From Halalkalibacter oceani (GTDB taxonomy: Bacteria > Bacillota > Bacilli > Bacillales > Bacillaceae_D), in contig NZ_JAMBOL010000001.1 of assembly GCF_023715605.1 (NCBI RefSeq), positions 372,001-436,000 of the forward strand: 64,000 nt of DNA, in the 5' to 3' direction. Both the position numbers and the translations under genes were made by a program. A model generated the notes under the pieces. That model was not told where the DNA came from, searched no databases, and was given only the letters and a program-made list of their open reading frames with translations. Below are positions 15,970 through 26,195 of this stretch, in pieces; the first letter of the stretch is position 1, and each line of letters opens with the position of its first letter.

Positions 15970-17157
15970 ATGAATGCGACTATGATCAACCTGATGCACG
16001 GCTATGTGCGTGTCAGCGTCGATGGTGCTTATCCGGAGAGATTGCTTAATCGTTGCATCGAGGAAAAGATTACAATTTGGCACATTCGCCGCATTAGCGA
16101 GAATCGGATTGTTTTCTACATGTATGTAAAGGATGTCAGGCGGTTAAGGCCGCTGCTGCGTCTGACAAGCTGTAAGGCGAGATTTATTCAAAGGCGCGGC
16201 GGACCGTTCTTTTTCAAGCGGATGCTTGGACGTTCCGGCTTTGTCGCTGGCCTGTGCGGCTTCTTTATCGTGATGTTCGTCTTATCCAATATGATCTGGC
16301 ATATCGAAATTAAGGGTGCTTCTCCACAGGTTGAGCATGAACTGCGCCAAGTAATGACGGAAATGGGCATCAAGCGGGGCGCATTTCATTTCTCGCTTCC
16401 GAGCGTCGAATTAATTCAGCGCGATGTAACAGAAGCGGTGGCCGGCGCGACGTGGGTCGGCGTCCGGAAAAAAGGGACGACCTTTGAGTTCGAGGTCGTC
16501 GAGCAGCAGCTGCCTGAGGAAGCGGAGCGTCACAGTCCGCGGCATCTGATTGCGACAAAGGAAGCGGTCATTCATGACATTTTCGTTGAGCACGGCCAGG
16601 CGATGGTCAAGCCGAATGATTTTGTGCGCAAAGGCGATATTCTCGTCTCCGGATATATTGGTAAAGAAGGCCGGGCGGAAGTTGTGCCGGCACAGGCGGT
16701 TGTACGTGGGGAAATTTGGTACAAGTCAACGGTTTCCATTCCTCTTGAGACGGTGTTCACGACATTGACCGGCGAAAGACAGACAAAGCATTATGTAACA
16801 TTTTCCGATGTTAGTGTGCCGATCTGGGGCTTTTCGCGGCAAACGTTGGAGCAGTATCAGCCTTTTGAGCAGGAAACTCCAATTCGGATCTGGAAATGGA
16901 CGCTTCCGTTAACGTATAAACGAGTTGATTATTATGAAACAGATCAGTATGCCCGCTCGTATACAAAGGAGGAAGCGATCGAAGCAGCAAAGGAACGGGC
17001 TCGTGTCGATTTAGTGAAGCATTTACCAGAGGAAGCGGAAATACTTGGCGAAAAAGTTTTGCACGAAGCCTTGGGGAATGGTAAAGTTAACTTACAGATT
17101 CATTACCAAGTACTCGAAGATATTACATCGGAGAAGCCGATTATTCAAGGAGATTGA
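15970..17157 (+). CDS. yqfD: Sporulation protein YqfD
   Basis: A 395-residue membrane protein with an N-terminal cytoplasmic domain of about 85 residues, one membrane helix (about residues 90-110, GFVAGLCGFFIVMFVLSNMIW) and a large extracytoplasmic domain. It belongs to the YqfD sporulation family and is expected in the mother-cell membrane under sigma-E. The start ATG is 12 bases after AAGGAGG; an ATG five codons in is an alternative. phoH begins within a few bases of its stop. Confidence 0.92.
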   Translation: MNATMINLMHGYVRVSVDGAYPERLLNRCIEEKITIWHIRRISENRIVFYMYVKDVRRLRPLLRLTSCKARFIQRRGGPFFFKRMLGRSGFVAGLCGFFIVMFVLSNMIWHIEIKGASPQVEHELRQVMTEMGIKRGAFHFSLPSVELIQRDVTEAVAGATWVGVRKKGTTFEFEVVEQQLPEEAERHSPRHLIATKEAVIHDIFVEHGQAMVKPNDFVRKGDILVSGYIGKEGRAEVVPAQAVVRGEIWYKSTVSIPLETVFTTLTGERQTKHYVTFSDVSVPIWGFSRQTLEQYQPFEQETPIRIWKWTLPLTYKRVDYYETDQYARSYTKEEAIEAAKERARVDLVKHLPEEAEILGEKVLHEALGNGKVNLQIHYQVLEDITSEKPIIQGD

Positions 17158-17162
17158 GTCTA

Positions 17163-18125
17163 TTGTCAGAAACGAAAACCATTCAGCTAGAAGTGAAGAA
17201 TGCGAGTGAAACCCAGGCACTTCTCGGTCCGCATGATCGACATTTAAAGCGGATCGAAGAATTACTTGCTGTTACGCTTGTGACAAGGGGAGAGGAAGTC
17301 CTTGTGACAGGTGATGCAGAAAAGGTCGCGCTTGTTCATTCTATTCTTGCAGCTTTGATTGAACTGATTAGAAAAGGCATAACTGTATCCGAACGGGATG
17401 TGGTTTACGCGGTACAGCTTGCTGAGACGGATCGTCTTGATGAGCTGAATGAGCTCTATAATGAAAAAGTTGCCGTCAACGTTAAAGGGAAGCCGATCAT
17501 GGCCAAGACGCTCGGTCAGCGTCACTATGTGTCGGCTATTCAAAAGAAGGATATGGTTTTTGGAATCGGACCGGCTGGTACAGGAAAAACCTACTTGGCT
17601 GTCGTAATGGCGGTCACTGCCCTTAAAGAAGGGCGGGTCAAGCGGATTGTCCTGACGCGGCCGGCGGTCGAAGCAGGTGAAAGCCTCGGCTTTTTACCCG
17701 GCGATTTAAAAGAAAAGGTCGATCCATATTTGCGTCCCCTTTACGATGCCTTACACGATGTCCTTGGCGTCGAGCAGACGACCCGCTTAATGGAGCGAGG
17801 AACGATTGAAGTCGCTCCGCTCGCCTACATGCGCGGCCGGACGCTTGACGATGCGTTTGTTATTCTGGATGAGGCGCAAAATACGACGAAGGAACAGATG
17901 AAGATGTTCATTACCCGTCTCGGCTTCGGCTCGAAAATGGTGATTAATGGCGACTTGACACAGATTGATCTGCCAAAGGGCAAAAAGTCCGGATTAAAGG
18001 TCGCGATTGACATTTTAGCTGGAGTGAAGGATATTGCTTTTATTTATTTACAGCAGTCTGATGTCGTGCGCCACACGCTTGTTCAGCAAATTATCCAGGC
18101 CTACGATCAAAGCGAGGACGAGTGA
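17163..18125 (+). CDS. phoH: PhoH-family ATPase
   Basis: A cytoplasmic P-loop ATPase of 320 residues that in bacteria is linked to RNA metabolism. Walker A is GPAGTGKTYLAV, Walker B is DDAFVILDEAQNTT, and the LTRPAVEAGESLGFLPGDLKEKVDPY segment is nearly invariant in the family. The N-terminal region (1-100) carries the KH-like portion. The start is taken as TTG at 17163, nine bases after AAGGAGA; another TTG three codons upstream overlaps the ribosome binding site. It lies directly after yqfD. Confidence 0.95.
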   Translation: MSETKTIQLEVKNASETQALLGPHDRHLKRIEELLAVTLVTRGEEVLVTGDAEKVALVHSILAALIELIRKGITVSERDVVYAVQLAETDRLDELNELYNEKVAVNVKGKPIMAKTLGQRHYVSAIQKKDMVFGIGPAGTGKTYLAVVMAVTALKEGRVKRIVLTRPAVEAGESLGFLPGDLKEKVDPYLRPLYDALHDVLGVEQTTRLMERGTIEVAPLAYMRGRTLDDAFVILDEAQNTTKEQMKMFITRLGFGSKMVINGDLTQIDLPKGKKSGLKVAIDILAGVKDIAFIYLQQSDVVRHTLVQQIIQAYDQSEDE

Positions 18126-18131
18126 GGAAAA

Positions 18132-18254
18132 ATGGAAAGAGAAGACGTCTTTTTAGAGGAGGCGCTTTATACGGAAGAGGCTGACTCGAAACTGGTTGTC
18201 ATTTGCGCTGTTTGCGGAGATGATGCGGAGGCAGCCTCTTTTCTTCAAAAGTAA
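18132..18254 (+). CDS. Putative 40-residue protein with CxxC
   Basis: A short reading frame of 40 codons begins 6 bases after the phoH stop, behind GTGAGGAAAA, and ends 34 bases before pgpH. The predicted peptide is acidic (EREDVFLEEALYTEEAD) with a VICAVCGDD motif in the middle, a CxxC that could bind zinc or act in redox. I do not recognise a family. The ribosome binding site, the tight fit between conserved genes and the lack of other content support it, but its small size leaves doubt; it may be a decayed remnant. Confidence 0.45.
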   Translation: MEREDVFLEEALYTEEADSKLVVICAVCGDDAEAASFLQK

Positions 18255-18288
18255 AAGGGATACTAAAGGGGAACCGGGGTGAATTATC

Positions 18289-20463
18289 ATGAGAAGACGC
18301 GCACCGATAGATCAGCAAAAATGGTGGAAACAGCTTCGCGATCATCAGTATATTCGAACAATCCTTTTTTTTATCATGGGGATTCTTCTTTACCTGCTTA
18401 TGCTGGGCAGCGTGATTCCGGACACGCTCGATGTGCGCCTTTCGCAAATCGCTGATCGGGATATTCGGTCTCCTATTACCGTAGAAAATAAAGTGGAAAC
18501 GGAACGACGGCAAAATGAAGCGATTGATGCCATCTCTCCTGTCTATGACCAGAAACGTGAATATGCGCAAAACCAGGTCGTCAAAGTCAATGATATTTTT
18601 GAGCTTGTCATTCAAGTGAAAAATGACTATGAGACAGCTGAAGCGGAGGCCGAGACGGAACGAGAGCTTTCGCAGGAAGAGAAGCTGAATGAACAGCTCG
18701 CTCTTGTCGAGCAGGAGCTTTCTGATGGGACAAGCAATGATCTGAGCGAGGAAACATTGCTGACGTTGCTTGCTGCCTCGCCTACGCAGCTGCAGATTGC
18801 CAGGGAAGCGACTTCCAATGCCGTATATGAGATAATGAGTGAGCGGATCACGATTCGGGATCTCACTGAAGCAAAGAGTAACGTCAGCAATCAAATTGCA
18901 ATTTCCACCGTCAGTAATCGCTTATTGCAAGCGATGATTGAAATCGCCCAATTTGCGATTATTCCAAACTACATTTATGACGCCGAAGCGACTGAACGAC
19001 TGCGCCAGGAAGCGGCAGAAAGCGTTGAGCCGGTCATCATCCGCGAAGGGCAGCTGCTCGTCGAAGAAGGAGAGATTATTAATCATGATCTCTATGAACA
19101 GCTTCGCCTCGTCGGTCTGTTGGACGATTCCTTTAACATTTATCCATACATTGGACTTGCTCTGCTCGTCGTGCTTATTATCAGCATGCTTGCTTATTAT
19201 GTGAATGAATCGCAGACGTCCGTTCAACGAAATAACAGTCATCTGCTGATGTTTACGCTGATTTTTATTTTGACCGTTTCGTTGATTAGAGTCACAAGTA
19301 TTTTAGAAATCTTTCAAGTTCAGGGGATTGGCTATGTTGTTCCAGTTTCCTTGGGAGCGATGCTGATTACGCTGCTGATCCACACCCGGCTTGCGATCTT
19401 TTCAAGCATCATATTTGCCGTCATCGGCAGCGTGCTTTACAGTGATCCGAACAGCGCCGGAACGTTTCATTTCACCTATGGCTTTTATATGCTGTTCAGC
19501 TCGTTCGCCGGCGCGTATTTTCTAAGTCGTTCCACGCGGATTTCGCGGATTTTACTGGCGGGGCTGTTTGTTTCAGCGATTAATATTATCGCTGTAGCAT
19601 CCTTGCTCTTTTTGAAAACTGTGCAGAGCAACTGGTTCGAGCTGGGCATGCATGTCGGCTTTGCCTTTTTGTCCGGCTTCACGTCAGCCGTGCTGACAAT
19701 CGGACTTCTGCCGTTCTTTGAGGCAGGCTTCGGCATTCTGTCGACGACTAAGCTGATTGAATTATCCAATCCGAATCATCCGCTGCTGCGAAAAATTTTA
19801 GTCGAGACACCGGGAACGTATCATCATAGCGTCGTCGTTGGCAATTTGTCAGAAGCGGCCTGTGAAACGATAGGCGAAAACGGTTTACTCGCCCGGGTCG
19901 GCTCCTATTATCACGATCTTGGAAAAACAAAGCGGCCTCATTTCTTTATTGAAAACCAGATGAAGATGGAGAATCCGCATGATAAAATATCACCACAGCT
20001 TAGTAAAACGATTATTATCGCCCATCCGTATGATGGGGCTGATATGCTGCGGGAATACAAAATGCCGAAAGAAATTATTGATATTGCCGAGCAGCATCAC
20101 GGAACGACATTATTGAAATATTTCTACCATAAAGCGAATCAGGATTCTGATCATCCATTGCCTGAAGAGCAATTCCGCTATCCGGGGCCGAAAGCGCAAA
20201 CGAAAGTAGCCGCGATTGTCGGGATTGCTGACAGCGTCGAAGCGGCTGTCAGGACGATTCAAAAGCCGACACCTGATAAAATCGAGTCACTTGTCCGGAA
20301 AATCATCCAAAGTCGTCTGGAGGACGGGCAATTCGATGAATCGGATCTTACGCTGAAAGAGCTGGATAAAATTGCTGTTTCCATCTGCGAAACGTTAAAA
20401 GGGACCTTCCATCAGCGGATTGAATATCCGGAGGATGCAAAAGGAAAGGGAGACAAAAAATGA
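18289..20463 (+). CDS. pgpH: Cyclic-di-AMP phosphodiesterase PgpH (7TMR-HD)
   Basis: A 724-residue membrane protein that hydrolyses c-di-AMP to pApA. It has a first membrane helix (residues ~24-44), a large extracellular 7TMR-HDED domain (~45-280), seven membrane helices (~285-480) and a cytoplasmic HD domain (~495-700). HD motifs are TPGTYHHSVVVGN, SYYHDLGKTKRP and IAEQHHGT, which supply the metal ligands. Size and layout match B. subtilis PgpH (YqfF). Its stop overlaps the ybeY start (ATGA), so the two are translationally coupled. Confidence 0.95.
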   Translation: MRRRAPIDQQKWWKQLRDHQYIRTILFFIMGILLYLLMLGSVIPDTLDVRLSQIADRDIRSPITVENKVETERRQNEAIDAISPVYDQKREYAQNQVVKVNDIFELVIQVKNDYETAEAEAETERELSQEEKLNEQLALVEQELSDGTSNDLSEETLLTLLAASPTQLQIAREATSNAVYEIMSERITIRDLTEAKSNVSNQIAISTVSNRLLQAMIEIAQFAIIPNYIYDAEATERLRQEAAESVEPVIIREGQLLVEEGEIINHDLYEQLRLVGLLDDSFNIYPYIGLALLVVLIISMLAYYVNESQTSVQRNNSHLLMFTLIFILTVSLIRVTSILEIFQVQGIGYVVPVSLGAMLITLLIHTRLAIFSSIIFAVIGSVLYSDPNSAGTFHFTYGFYMLFSSFAGAYFLSRSTRISRILLAGLFVSAINIIAVASLLFLKTVQSNWFELGMHVGFAFLSGFTSAVLTIGLLPFFEAGFGILSTTKLIELSNPNHPLLRKILVETPGTYHHSVVVGNLSEAACETIGENGLLARVGSYYHDLGKTKRPHFFIENQMKMENPHDKISPQLSKTIIIAHPYDGADMLREYKMPKEIIDIAEQHHGTTLLKYFYHKANQDSDHPLPEEQFRYPGPKAQTKVAAIVGIADSVEAAVRTIQKPTPDKIESLVRKIIQSRLEDGQFDESDLTLKELDKIAVSICETLKGTFHQRIEYPEDAKGKGDKK

Positions 20464-20930
20464 AGCTAACTGTTGATATGAATGATGAAACGTCGACAAT
20501 CACGGAAGCCCAGCAAAGCCTCGTGCGAGAGCTGCTGAAAAAAACCGCTGAACTTGAAAAGCTGGAAGGGGAGACCGAGGTGTCGGTTACATTTGTCAGC
20601 CTTGAGCGTATTCAGGAGATCAACCGTGACTATCGCGGCAAGGATCTGCCGACAGATGTCATCTCTTTTGCCTTAAATGATCAGGATGAAGAAGAGCTTG
20701 AGGTCGTCGCTGAAGGTCTTCCGAATGTATTGGGGGATATCATCATTTCGGTTTCTCATATCCGTTCCCAGGCCGAGGAGTACGGTCATTCCTTTGAACG
20801 GGAGCTTGGCTTTTTAACAGTGCATGGGATGCTTCATCTGCTCGGCTATGATCATCTCACTGAAGAAGAAGAGAAAGACATGTTCTCTCGCCAAGAGGAT
20901 ATCTTGAGCGCCTATGGACTTTCGCGATAG
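20460..20930 (+). CDS. ybeY: Endoribonuclease YbeY (rRNA maturation factor)
   Basis: A 156-residue zinc-dependent endoribonuclease involved in 16S rRNA 3'-end processing and ribosome quality control. The UPF0054 zinc motif HxxxHxxxxxH is present as VHGMLHLLGYDH, preceded by YRGKDLPTDVISFA. It overlaps pgpH by 4 bases and dgkA by 17 bases, indicating a tight operon. Length is typical. Confidence 0.95.
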   Translation: MKLTVDMNDETSTITEAQQSLVRELLKKTAELEKLEGETEVSVTFVSLERIQEINRDYRGKDLPTDVISFALNDQDEEELEVVAEGLPNVLGDIIISVSHIRSQAEEYGHSFERELGFLTVHGMLHLLGYDHLTEEEEKDMFSRQEDILSAYGLSR

Positions 20931-21303
20931 AAACAGAAGAGGAGTCAAGCGGTTACTGGCAGCCTTTGCTTTTGCGTTACAGGGAGTCCGTGATGTGGTC
21001 ACCCATGAGAAGAATATGCAGCTTCACTTGATCATCGCAGCCGCTGTTCTTGCGCTGGCAGGTTTATTAAGGCTCCCGCTTTTGCACTGGGTTCTTCTAC
21101 TCTTGGTGATAGCTGGAGTCTTTGCCTTGGAAATGATGAATACAGCAGTGGAGCGGGTCGTCGACCTTTGCACTGAGGAGTTTCACCCGTTAGCCAAGCG
21201 GGCAAAGGATATTGCCGCCGGTGCTGTCTTCATGTATTGTTTGTTTGCCGTCGTGATTGGTATCATCCTGTTTCTTCCACCAATCCTTCGACTGCTGAAA
21301 TAG
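20914..21303 (+). CDS. dgkA: Undecaprenol / diacylglycerol kinase family protein
   Basis: A 129-residue integral membrane kinase. In Gram-positive bacteria this family (YqfH/DgkA) phosphorylates undecaprenol to supply the lipid carrier for wall synthesis. It has three membrane helices, with the active-site motif ALEMMNTAVERVVDL in the middle and KRAKDIAAGAV before the last helix. The N-terminal basic segment (RDRNRRGVKR) precedes an amphipathic helix. It overlaps ybeY by 17 bases. Confidence 0.93.
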   Translation: MDFRDRNRRGVKRLLAAFAFALQGVRDVVTHEKNMQLHLIIAAAVLALAGLLRLPLLHWVLLLLVIAGVFALEMMNTAVERVVDLCTEEFHPLAKRAKDIAAGAVFMYCLFAVVIGIILFLPPILRLLK

Positions 21304-21353
21304 GACGGGCTGTCGTGAGTGTCAAAGAGTCTGAGCGAAAGGAGCAACCTCCC

Positions 21354-23396
<2,043 letters not shown>

Positions 23397-23400
23397 GCAA

Positions 23401-23437
23401 AAACGCCACAGGGCGCCCTATCCCTGTGGCGTTTTTG
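23401..23437 (+). terminator. Rho-independent terminator of era
   Basis: AAACGCCACAGGG (23401-23413) pairs perfectly with CCCTGTGGCGTTT (23422-23434), followed by further Ts. It is copy 1 of a repeated sequence. Confidence 0.9.
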
Positions 23438-23862
23438 TCGAAGAGCGAGCGAAGCCGGCGCCAGATTTTAAAGGGGAGAAGCGTTTTTCTTCTTCCCGCG
23501 CGCTGCGAAGCCGCTCCCAATTCAGAAACAGGGCGCCCTATCCCTGTGGCGTTTTTGCCGAAGAGCGAGCGAAGCCGGCGCCAACTCGAAAGTGAAAAAG
23601 ATGGCAGCGGCTTCGTTCTGCGCAAAGCCTGTACCAAAGTAAGACGCTTTGGTACAGGCTGTAAAACATCGGCGCAGACTTCGCACGCTGCTTCAAGCCT
23701 GAAAAAAGGTGAAAACCAACCTTTTTATCTCAGGCTTGCGCCGCGGAGCCGCTCCCAATTCAGAAACAGGGCGCCCGATCCCTGTGGCTTTTTGGTCTAA
23801 GAGCGAGCGAAGCCGCTCCCAATTCGGAAACAGGGCGCCCGATCCCTGTGGCGTTTTTGCCT
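23404..23862 (+). repeat. Four-copy array of terminator-like repeats
   Basis: The sequence CAGGGCGCCC(T/G)ATCCCTGTGGC followed by TTTTT and GAGCGAGCGAAGCCG recurs at about 23409, 23529, 23767 and 23831. Copies 3 and 4 are exact 64-base tandem neighbours; copies 1 to 3 are separated by unrelated hairpin sequence including element R4. The joining sequence GAAGCCGCTCCCAATTC also recurs three times. Copies have accumulated few differences, so the duplication is recent. Confidence 0.85.
23600..23740 (+). repeat. Dispersed two-hairpin intergenic element, copy R4
   Basis: GCAGCG (23604-23609) pairs with CGCTGC (23686-23691) and CTGCGC (23618-23623) with GCGCAG (23672-23677), leaving an internal loop GCTTCGTT / ACTTCGCA. 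Inside is a perfect 14-bp hairpin (23626-23639 with 23647-23660). A second hairpin (AAGCCTGA 23695-23702 with TCAGGCTT 23730-23737) follows, enclosing AAAAGGT and ACCTTTTT. The stems differ from R3 by compensating changes while the loop is the same. Confidence 0.8.
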
Positions 23863-24044
23863 GGGCGAAGGGCCATTGTTTTTTTAAAAGAAAACGATTA
23901 TGATGAAAGAAAGCAAGAAAAATTTGTCATTGTGTCGTTGTCAAGAGCGGTCAATTAGCAATATTTCCTTAACATGATTACAGGTAAACAAGGTCATCAT
24001 ACAAGTATAGAGCGTTGACGTTTATGACGAAAGGTGGAAACTGT

Positions 24045-24191
24045 ATGCTCGATTTTTCCTGGAAAATCTTTTCAATGACGGGTAATCTGGATACGTACTT
24101 GTTAATGAAAGAGCTTGAACGTGAGTCGGACGATCAGTTTGGACAAGAGGACACGGAGGAAAGTGAAGCATTTGACGCTCCAACCCATTAA
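24045..24191 (+). CDS. yqzL: YqzL family small protein
   Basis: A 48-residue protein. The sequence MLDFSWKIFSMTGNLDTYLLMKELE matches the YqzL family, which is encoded between era and recO in Bacillales. The acidic C-terminal half (DDQFGQEDTEESE) is less conserved. AAAGGTGG precedes the ATG by 6 bases. Its function is unknown. The ORF is below common length cut-offs and easily missed. Confidence 0.88.
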   Translation: MLDFSWKIFSMTGNLDTYLLMKELERESDDQFGQEDTEESEAFDAPTH

Positions 24192-24233
24192 AAGGTATTG
24201 ACACCTCACAATCAGACCGTGTGGTGAACCTCA

Positions 24234-24989
24234 ATGATGCAAAAAGTAGAAGGAATTGTGATACGGACAACCGATTATGGAGAATCAAACAAAATTGTCA
24301 CCCTATATACACGGGAATTCGGAAAGATAGGTGTCATGGCACGAGGGGCGAAAAAGCCGAAAAGCCGGCTAACGGCGGTGTCGCAGCTCTTTATTTATGG
24401 AACCTTTCTCTTTCAGAAAAGCACCGGACTCGGGACGCTCCAGCAAGCGGAGATCATCGATTCCTTTAAAGAAGTCAGGCATGATCTGTTTTTGGCGGCC
24501 TACGCGGCCTACATCGTCGAAATGACCGACAAGCTGACGGACGAAAAGCAGCCGAATCCGGCGCTGTTTGACCTTTTAGCGAAGACGCTTCATTATATCG
24601 ATGAAGGGATGGACCGCGACGTCCTGCTGTATATTTTTGAAATGAAAATGCTTGCCGTAGCTGGAATTCGCCCGGAGCTTGACCAATGTGCAAGCTGTGG
24701 CCGCGCCGATGAGCCGGCTGCTTTTTCGGTTAAAGAGGCTGGATTTTTATGTGAGCGCTGCTTGTATCGCGATCCGCATGCCTACCGGTTGACGAGTCAA
24801 GTAGCGAGGCTGTTGCGGTTGTTTTTTTATATTGAGCTAGATCGGCTTGGACAAATTTCCTTGAAGCCGGAGACGAAACAACAGCTGAAAACGATTATTT
24901 CCAGCTACTACGATGAATACTCAGGGTTGAAATTAAAATCAAAGCGGTTCCTTGAACAGCTTGAGCGCATGGATTTCCCGCCTTCATAA
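24234..24989 (+). CDS. recO: DNA repair protein RecO
   Basis: A 251-residue recombination mediator that loads RecA onto SSB-coated DNA with RecR. The N-terminal OB-fold begins VEGIVIRTTDYGESNKIVTLYTREFGK and AMRARGAKKPKSR-like MARGAKKPKSR follows. A four-cysteine zinc site lies at about residues 148-180 (CASCG and CERC). The start region has GGTGA upstream of two adjacent ATG codons; the first is used. yqzL lies just upstream and a strong promoter for glyQS begins right after the stop. Confidence 0.94.
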   Translation: MMQKVEGIVIRTTDYGESNKIVTLYTREFGKIGVMARGAKKPKSRLTAVSQLFIYGTFLFQKSTGLGTLQQAEIIDSFKEVRHDLFLAAYAAYIVEMTDKLTDEKQPNPALFDLLAKTLHYIDEGMDRDVLLYIFEMKMLAVAGIRPELDQCASCGRADEPAAFSVKEAGFLCERCLYRDPHAYRLTSQVARLLRLFFYIELDRLGQISLKPETKQQLKTIISSYYDEYSGLKLKSKRFLEQLERMDFPPS

Positions 24990-24992
24990 ATA

Positions 24993-25022
24993 TTGACAGA
25001 GCAGTGGAAGTTCAGTTATGAT
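24993..25022 (+). promoter_or_regulatory. Promoter of the glyQS T-box leader
   Basis: TTGACA (24993-24998), an 18-base spacer and TATGAT (25017-25022) form a near-consensus vegetative promoter. Transcription should begin near 25029. Confidence 0.8.
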
Positions 25023-25028
25023 GCTACT

Positions 25029-25254
25029 AAATGAATAACGTGCGAAGAAGGAAAGAAGTACTTGTCAGCAAGTAAAGAAAGCGAACCTAGGATGGTGTGA
25101 GCTAGGGATTTACCCTGATAAAGGAAGGCACTCCCGAGCACAGAATGGTAAAGTGATTTAAGCGGAAGCTCCGTTTAAATAAATAGGGTGGAACCGCGGG
25201 AAACAAGCTCTCGTCCCTATGTCATGCGCATGACATAGGGGTGGGGGCTTTTTG
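25029..25254 (+). ncRNA. T-box riboswitch (glycine)
   Basis: The leader contains the T-box core AGGGTGGAACCGCG (25185-25198), whose UGGN pairs with the uncharged tRNA acceptor end. A terminator built on the palindrome CCTATGTCATGCGCATGACATAGG follows, ending in a T-run at 25249-25253. Uncharged tRNA-Gly would favour the alternative antiterminator and switch on glyQS. A GGC triplet at 25127-25129 on the 3' side of Stem I is the likely glycine specifier; I could not fold the stem by computation, so the specifier is inferred. Confidence 0.93.
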
Positions 25255-25307
25255 TATGAACAGAAGAGCCGCTTGGCGCCTTTTCGATACTTCAAGGAGG
25301 GTTTATT

Positions 25308-26195
25308 GTGAATGTACAAACGATGATTTTAACGTTGCAACAGTATTGGTCAAAGCAAAACTGCATGATTATGCAAGCCTATGACACCGAAAAAGGAGCC
25401 GGAACGATGAGTCCGTTTACGCTCTTGCGGACGATTGGACCTGAACCGTGGAATGTCGCCTATGTTGAGCCATCGCGGCGGCCGGCTGATGGCCGTTACG
25501 GTGAAAATCCGAACCGGCTTTATCAGCATCATCAGTTTCAGGTAATTATGAAGCCGTCTCCTTTAAACATCCAGGAGCTGTACCTTGACAGCTTGAAAGC
25601 ACTTGGCATTGATCCACTGGAGCACGATATCCGCTTCGTTGAGGATAACTGGGAAAATCCGACGCTCGGCTGTGCCGGATTAGGCTGGGAAGTGTGGCTC
25701 GATGGGATGGAAATTACTCAGTTTACCTACTTCCAGCAGGTTGGCGGACTTGAAGCAAATCCTGTTTCAGCGGAGATTACATATGGACTGGAGCGGCTCG
25801 CCTCCTACATTCAGGACAAGGAAAATGTCTTTGAGTTGGAGTGGGTCGAGGGCTTCACCTATGGCGATATTTTCAAGCAGCCGGAATATGAGCATTCGAA
25901 ATATACGTTTGAAGTGTCGGACAGTCAGATGCTGTTCACTCTTTTTGGTACGTATGAGCAGGAAGCGAAGCGCGCGCTGGACGAAAACCTTGTTTTTCCG
26001 GCCTATGATTATATTTTAAAATGCTCTCACACCTTCAATTTGCTTGATGCGCGTGGAGCGATTTCGGTGACGGAACGAACCGGCTATATTGGCCGTGTTC
26101 GCAATCTCGCCCGGGCTGCGGCGAAGATTTATTACGACGAACGGGAACGTCTCGGTTTTCCAATGCTGAAGAAGGAGGGAGAAAGCCATGAGTAA
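25308..26195 (+). CDS. glyQ: Glycyl-tRNA synthetase alpha subunit
   Basis: A 295-residue catalytic subunit of the bacterial alpha2beta2 glycyl-tRNA synthetase. It contains the class II core with [31 protein letters not shown] and [21 protein letters not shown]. The start is GTG at 25308, behind AAGGAGG. It overlaps glyS by 8 bases, and the T-box leader controls both. Confidence 0.97.
   Translation: MNVQTMILTLQQYWSKQNCMIMQAYDTEKGAGTMSPFTLLRTIGPEPWNVAYVEPSRRPADGRYGENPNRLYQHHQFQVIMKPSPLNIQELYLDSLKALGIDPLEHDIRFVEDNWENPTLGCAGLGWEVWLDGMEITQFTYFQQVGGLEANPVSAEITYGLERLASYIQDKENVFELEWVEGFTYGDIFKQPEYEHSKYTFEVSDSQMLFTLFGTYEQEAKRALDENLVFPAYDYILKCSHTFNLLDARGAISVTERTGYIGRVRNLARAAAKIYYDERERLGFPMLKKEGESHE

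Noticed and set aside
18199-18894. Minus-strand ORF of 231 codons opposite pgpH
   Set aside because: It is antisense to the well-conserved 7TMR-HD gene, has no ribosome binding site and no recognisable domain. It is a composition shadow.
23426-23800. 124-codon ORF across the repeat array after era
   Set aside because: It is read through terminator repeats; the apparent internal repeats in the peptide are those of the DNA. No ribosome binding site.
23404-23862. CRISPR array
   Set aside because: The repeats are terminator-like hairpins at irregular spacing (120, 238 and 64 bases) and no cas genes are near.
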